Translations under genes and position numbers: made by a program | NCBI GenBank assembly: GCA_035631115.1 | Contig: DASQJJ010000046.1 | Location: forward strand, 1-8,654 | Direction: 5' to 3' | Length of the DNA: 8,654 nt | Source of the DNA: DASQJJ01 sp035631115 | GTDB lineage: Bacteria; Patescibacteriota; Microgenomatia; Levybacterales; UBA12049 | The notes under the pieces: generated by a model | Seen by the model: the letters and a program-made list of their open reading frames with translations, nothing else | Databases searched by the model: none | What the model was told of the DNA's origin: nothing | Part shown: piece by piece, positions 6,131-8,654 of the stretch | How the letters are laid out: every line of letters begins with the position of its first letter | How positions within the stretch are numbered: position 1 is the stretch's first letter

Positions 6131-6286
6131 ATGAAAAAAGAAAAACGAAAAATGAAAAATGATTGCGAAATCTGTTATAGAATTCAGTGTAAACAATGTG
6201 ATTGGATTGCTAGTACTGAAGAAGTGTCACTTGTTCAATCTGGAAAATTAACCACCTGTCCAACCTGTGGATGGAAACCTACTTAG
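6131..6286 (+). CDS. Small (51-residue) zinc-ribbon-like protein, unknown function
   Basis: A short open frame read directly from the sequence. It begins with a lysine-rich MKKEKRKMKND and then has three CxxC pairs: C12/C15, C20/C23 (CKQC) and C43/C46 (CPTCGW). The last two pairs, 19 residues apart, would suit a single zinc ribbon. The start is four bases after the preceding stop codon. An AGGTAGGAT stretch 10-18 bases upstream is the only Shine-Dalgarno-like sequence before a start in this window, though its spacing is long. It follows another zinc-ribbon protein, so the two may work together or be co-translated. The last eight bases overlap the end of the convergent minus-strand gene. Short length is the main reason for caution; the ordered cysteine pairs argue that it is real. 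Confidence 0.72.
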   Translation: MKKEKRKMKNDCEICYRIQCKQCDWIASTEEVSLVQSGKLTTCPTCGWKPT

Positions 6287-6524
6287 CGTTATTGTTTGCT
6301 ATCTCAATTGCTCGCCTATACCTACCTGTTCCTCTCCCGCCTGGCATTACTGTTTTTGCCCCATCAAGAACTGGGTTGAGATCTACGTCCTCACCATATC
6401 TCAGAAAATTTATACCTCTTTCTTGAGGGTGCGCAACAATTCCAATAGACCTTAATGCTTCCAGAACTTCAGGATTTCTTACATTAGCTGCACCTTGTCT
6501 AGTGAGAATAGCTTGTCTTGCCAT
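6279..6524 (-). CDS. Small (81-residue) protein of unknown function
   Basis: I do not recognise this protein. It begins MARQAILTRQGAANVRNPEV and is small and basic, with no membrane segment; GINFLRYGEDVDLNP and a Gly/Arg-rich GGRGTGRYRRAIEIAN near the end look like real, non-repetitive protein sequence. An upstream TTG (6560) would add 12 residues, but it falls inside a near-consensus promoter (TTGACT, 17 bases, TATATT), so the ATG at 6524 is preferred. It is the only minus-strand gene in the window. It converges on the small zinc-ribbon gene with an eight-base overlap and is divergent from the gene at 6627. The promoter strength is the best argument that the gene is expressed. It might be a small regulator, but nothing in the sequence proves this. 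Confidence 0.6.
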   Translation of the reverse strand: MARQAILTRQGAANVRNPEVLEALRSIGIVAHPQERGINFLRYGEDVDLNPVLDGAKTVMPGGRGTGRYRRAIEIANNNAK

Positions 6525-6531
6525 AAGGGAA

Positions 6532-6560
6532 AATATATCACATGCAAGACTATAAGTCAA
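6532..6560 (-). promoter_or_regulatory. Near-consensus sigma-70-type promoter for the minus-strand gene
   Basis: On the minus strand TTGACT (6560-6555) is followed by a 17-base spacer and TATATT (6537-6532). The -10 end is seven bases before the ATG at 6524, so transcription would start about at 6525, giving a message with essentially no leader. Confidence 0.65.
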
Positions 6561-6563
6561 TTA

Positions 6564-6592
6564 TTGTTAGGTTATTGAAAGGCTACTATAAT
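6564..6592 (+). promoter_or_regulatory. Sigma-70-type promoter, distal, for the gene at 6627
   Basis: TTGTTA (6564-6569), a 17-base spacer and a perfect TATAAT (6587-6592). The start would fall near 6599, leaving a leader of about 28 bases. It lies four bases from the -35 box of the divergent minus-strand promoter, so the two may compete for polymerase. Confidence 0.6.
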
Positions 6593-6620
6593 TGTTTTGC
6601 CAAAGCTGAAGTGGTATCAT
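6592..6620 (+). promoter_or_regulatory. Second, extended -10 promoter for the gene at 6627
   Basis: TTGTTT (6592-6597), a 17-base spacer and TATCAT (6615-6620) preceded by TG (6612-6613), an extended -10 arrangement. The predicted start coincides with the ATG at 6627, so this promoter would also give a leaderless message. It overlaps the end of the distal promoter. Confidence 0.45.
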
Positions 6621-6626
6621 AGTTTT

Positions 6627-7154
6627 ATGACAACTGCTCAAGATGATCAGGTTCAACACCCTGTTCAAACAAATCAAGGATCAGATTCCGGACAAGTCCA
6701 ACGACCGGCTCAGGACTCTGCCAGAATAGCAGGGGGGCAACCCGCTGCACAGCCTGTTCAACCACAACAACCAACACAACCTGGGCCAAAGGCCCACCAG
6801 CCTTTGGCTGGAGTTGGGGGGCCAAAGGAGGCAATGGGAGCCCCAAGTCCTGTTTCTGAATGGGTTAGTCCATCCACGCCAGAAGTTGTCTTGCCCCAGG
6901 AAGTAAAGGATGCAGGAGTAGAAGCACACCCAGTTGTAGAAAAGATTTCTGAAGACGCTCAAAAATCCGGAGTCCGCATGGCCAATAGTGCAATGACTGT
7001 GCCATCCGTACAGGAAGAAACAATCAATCTTGAGACGTCTTCAACTGTTTTGCATCAATTAAAAAGTATGCATAAAAAAGTGTCGGACTCTTTTTCTTGG
7101 CTTGTTAGGCTTATTATAAAAGAACAAGATAAGAAGGCACACGCTACAGATTAA
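6627..7154 (+). CDS. Q/P-rich hypothetical protein upstream of TraD-like ATPase
   Basis: A 175-residue protein of unknown function. Residues 1-75 are rich in Gln, Pro, Gly and Ala and likely disordered; palindromic element copy C encodes residues 51-63 (QPGPKAHQPLAGV). A short conserved-looking segment follows (VSEWVSPSTPEVVLPQEVKDAGVE, about 83-106; VEKISEDAQKSGV). The C-terminal third (about 130-170) is amphipathic helical with LHQLKSMHKKVSDSFSWLVRLIIKEQDKK, which could dock on a membrane or a partner. There is no signal peptide. The frame is open from a TTG at 6597, but the ATG at 6627 lies exactly at the predicted start of an extended -10 promoter. The next gene, a type IV secretion-type ATPase, begins 11 bases after the stop codon, so the two likely form an operon and this protein may be an accessory of that machine. 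That link is positional only. Confidence 0.75.
   Translation: MTTAQDDQVQHPVQTNQGSDSGQVQRPAQDSARIAGGQPAAQPVQPQQPTQPGPKAHQPLAGVGGPKEAMGAPSPVSEWVSPSTPEVVLPQEVKDAGVEAHPVVEKISEDAQKSGVRMANSAMTVPSVQEETINLETSSTVLHQLKSMHKKVSDSFSWLVRLIIKEQDKKAHATD
6777..6815 (+). repeat. Palindromic double-hairpin element, copy C (inside Q/P-rich gene)
   Basis: The most perfect copy. GGGCC-AAA-GGCCC (6783-6795) and CCAGCC-TTT-GGCTGG (6797-6811) are both perfect palindromes, and CCAAAGGC (6786-6793) can pair with GCCTTTGG (6800-6807). It encodes QPGPKAHQPLAGV in the same phase as copy A. A lone arm-like GGCCAAAGG follows at 6820-6828 (encoding GPKEA), possibly a half copy. Confidence 0.8.
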
Positions 7155-7165
7155 CAAAGCAATAT

Positions 7166-8654
7166 ATGAATATACCAATGATTACCCAAGTTAATTTTTT
7201 TGACAGCTTGTCATATTTGTCTGGAATGCTTTTGGCACTAGGACTTCTTGCGGGAGTATTATATGTTGGGGGATATGCGCTGTTTCTTTGGTACAAATGG
7301 AATGGTCGGGAGAAAGCGTCATTAGACAGTGTCCTGTTGCAGGTGTCTCTTCCAAGGGACAACGAAATAAAAATAGATGCAGCAGAGCAGCTTTTTTCTG
7401 GATTTGCTTCTTTGAGAAAATCAGGACGTTTTGCTTTTCTTAAACCGCAGCAACATATTTCTTTTGAAATTGTTGGTAAGCCGGGGGATATTCGCTATTA
7501 CATTCATGTGCCAAAAAAATTGCGGGATTTAGTAGAAAAACAAATTAATGGAGCATATCCCGATGCAGACATTGCTGTTGTTGACGAGGCAGATGCGAAG
7601 CAAAAGGGTGTGATTGGCAATGAATATAATATTTTTTCTGAAGACGGAAAAGTTGCCTTTGCTAGCTGGCGCCCAAAAGGTCCAGCATACACACAAATGA
7701 AAATTTATAAAGATATGGCTGTAGATGGTATGAGTCTTCTTACCTCAACACTTGCAAAAATGCAGGAAGGGGAAGGCGCAGCAATCCAGATAATGATAAG
7801 TCCTGCAGATGGTAAATGGAAAAAAATAGGAAGAGGACATATTGGAAAAGTAAAAAAAGCAGAAAGTAATCCAGAAAAGGCAACATATTCTGCCGATCCA
7901 AAAGAGCTGGAAACCATAGAAAATAAAATAGGTAAGCCAGGATTTGACGTAGTTATTCGGGCGGTTGTGTGTTCTTCCACAATGGAGTCAGCAAAAGGAC
8001 ATCTGGATAACATAGGAAGTGCCTTGGCAATGTTTGGTGCAACAAATTCCCTTAAGAAGAATAAGCATCGCTTTAAAGGTCTTTTTATGCACGACTTTAT
8101 CTATAGGTATTGGCCAATGTACAAAGGTACTGGTGTTATGTCTTCCGAGGAATTGGCAACGATATATCATTTCCCCAATAAGCAGGTAACAACGCCAGGC
8201 ATTTTCTGGCTTACGAGTAAAAGAGCACCAGCACCAACACAAATTCCAGACAACGGACTCTATATTGGGAAAAGTACCTTTAGAGGACTGTCTCGTCCTG
8301 TATATATGCTTCAGGAAGATAGAGCACGACACATGTATATTATCGGTAAAACAGGTACGGGAAAATCACAATTTCTTAAGCAAATGATTATCCAGGATAT
8401 AGAAAATGGCGAAGGTATTTGTGTAATTGATCCTCATGGAGATTTGATTGAAGAAATTCTCCTTCGTGTACCGCCAAATAGAGCAGAGGATGTGATTGTT
8501 TTTGACCCATCCGACACGCAGCGCCCAATGGGCATTAATATTATGGAGGCATACACAGAAGAGCAAAAGCATTACATGGTGTCATCCATTATTGGTTTGT
8601 TTTATAAATTATACGATCCGAATAAAACAGGTATTGTTGGACCACGACTTGAGC
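7166..8654 (+). CDS. TraD/VirD4-like type IV secretion ATPase, 3' end cut by window
   Basis: 496 residues are visible and the frame is still open at the window edge. One hydrophobic segment (about 16-42, SYLSGMLLALGLLAGVLYVG) anchors the protein. A long N-terminal region (about 50-375) precedes the motor domain. The motor shows a Walker A motif, GKTGTGKS (394-401), and a Walker B-like strand ending ICVIDPHGDL (about 418-427), with the following VIVFDPSD and MGINIME typical of DNA-translocating ATPases related to TraD/VirD4 coupling proteins and HerA. SEELATIYHFPN and KRAPAPTQIPDNG before the motor recall, from memory, a version common in Patescibacteria. It probably moves DNA or protein across the membrane through a type IV secretion or pilus-like machine. 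The ATG at 7166 is chosen over the one at 7178 because it lies 11 bases after the preceding stop codon; neither has a Shine-Dalgarno sequence. Confidence 0.93.
   Translation, partial: MNIPMITQVNFFDSLSYLSGMLLALGLLAGVLYVGGYALFLWYKWNGREKASLDSVLLQVSLPRDNEIKIDAAEQLFSGFASLRKSGRFAFLKPQQHISFEIVGKPGDIRYYIHVPKKLRDLVEKQINGAYPDADIAVVDEADAKQKGVIGNEYNIFSEDGKVAFASWRPKGPAYTQMKIYKDMAVDGMSLLTSTLAKMQEGEGAAIQIMISPADGKWKKIGRGHIGKVKKAESNPEKATYSADPKELETIENKIGKPGFDVVIRAVVCSSTMESAKGHLDNIGSALAMFGATNSLKKNKHRFKGLFMHDFIYRYWPMYKGTGVMSSEELATIYHFPNKQVTTPGIFWLTSKRAPAPTQIPDNGLYIGKSTFRGLSRPVYMLQEDRARHMYIIGKTGTGKSQFLKQMIIQDIENGEGICVIDPHGDLIEEILLRVPPNRAEDVIVFDPSDTQRPMGINIMEAYTEEQKHYMVSSIIGLFYKLYDPNKTGIVGPRLE

Noticed and set aside
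6681..6962. Trp- and Leu-rich minus-strand frame opposite the Q/P-rich gene
   Set aside because: It is a product of the complement of proline and glutamine codons, not a gene.
7705..8332. Two minus-strand open frames of 102 and 114 residues
   Set aside because: Both are antisense to the TraD/VirD4-like gene and show no recognisable domain or start signal.

Overview
The window looks like part of a small, AT-rich genome of the Candidate Phyla Radiation (Patescibacteria), most likely a Microgenomates-type lineage. This is inferred from tightly packed genes, almost no Shine-Dalgarno sequences, simple-sequence and palindromic insertions inside protein linkers, and a TraD/VirD4-like ATPase next to a Q/P-rich protein as I recall from that group. 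No rRNA or marker gene is present to fix the taxon. The standard genetic code fits all reading frames.

Region 1 (1-4871) is a cobalamin and deoxyribonucleotide block on the + strand. It holds the 3' part of nrdR (repressor of ribonucleotide reductase genes); nrdJ, the adenosylcobalamin-dependent class II reductase; a cobalamin riboswitch lying directly after the nrdJ stop codon; a membrane-anchored protein with a DUF4430 domain (related to the C-terminal domain of animal transcobalamin/intrinsic factor); a DUF6580 multi-pass membrane protein; and a PduO-type ATP:cob(I)alamin adenosyltransferase. The proposed logic is that the riboswitch senses adenosylcobalamin and controls capture (DUF4430), membrane passage (DUF6580) and activation (PduO), while the upstream reductase is the consumer of the cofactor. 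No cobalamin synthesis gene is seen, so this would be a salvage system.

Region 2 (4873-6286) holds an unrecognised 417-residue protein ending in a zinc ribbon, followed closely by an unrecognised 51-residue protein with three CxxC pairs. Region 3 (6279-6626) holds a small minus-strand gene of unknown function and a roughly 100-base divergent promoter region in which both genes appear to start with almost no 5' leader.

Region 4 (6627-8654) holds a Q/P-rich protein and, 11 bases later, the 5' part of a TraD/VirD4-like type IV secretion ATPase that runs off the window.

Three copies of a palindromic, double-hairpin element lie in the same reading phase inside linkers of three unrelated proteins (NrdJ, the DUF4430 protein, the Q/P-rich protein). 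No rRNA, tRNA, CRISPR array, transposase or convincing intrinsic terminator was seen. The longest stretch without a gene is about 140 bases (the riboswitch leader).
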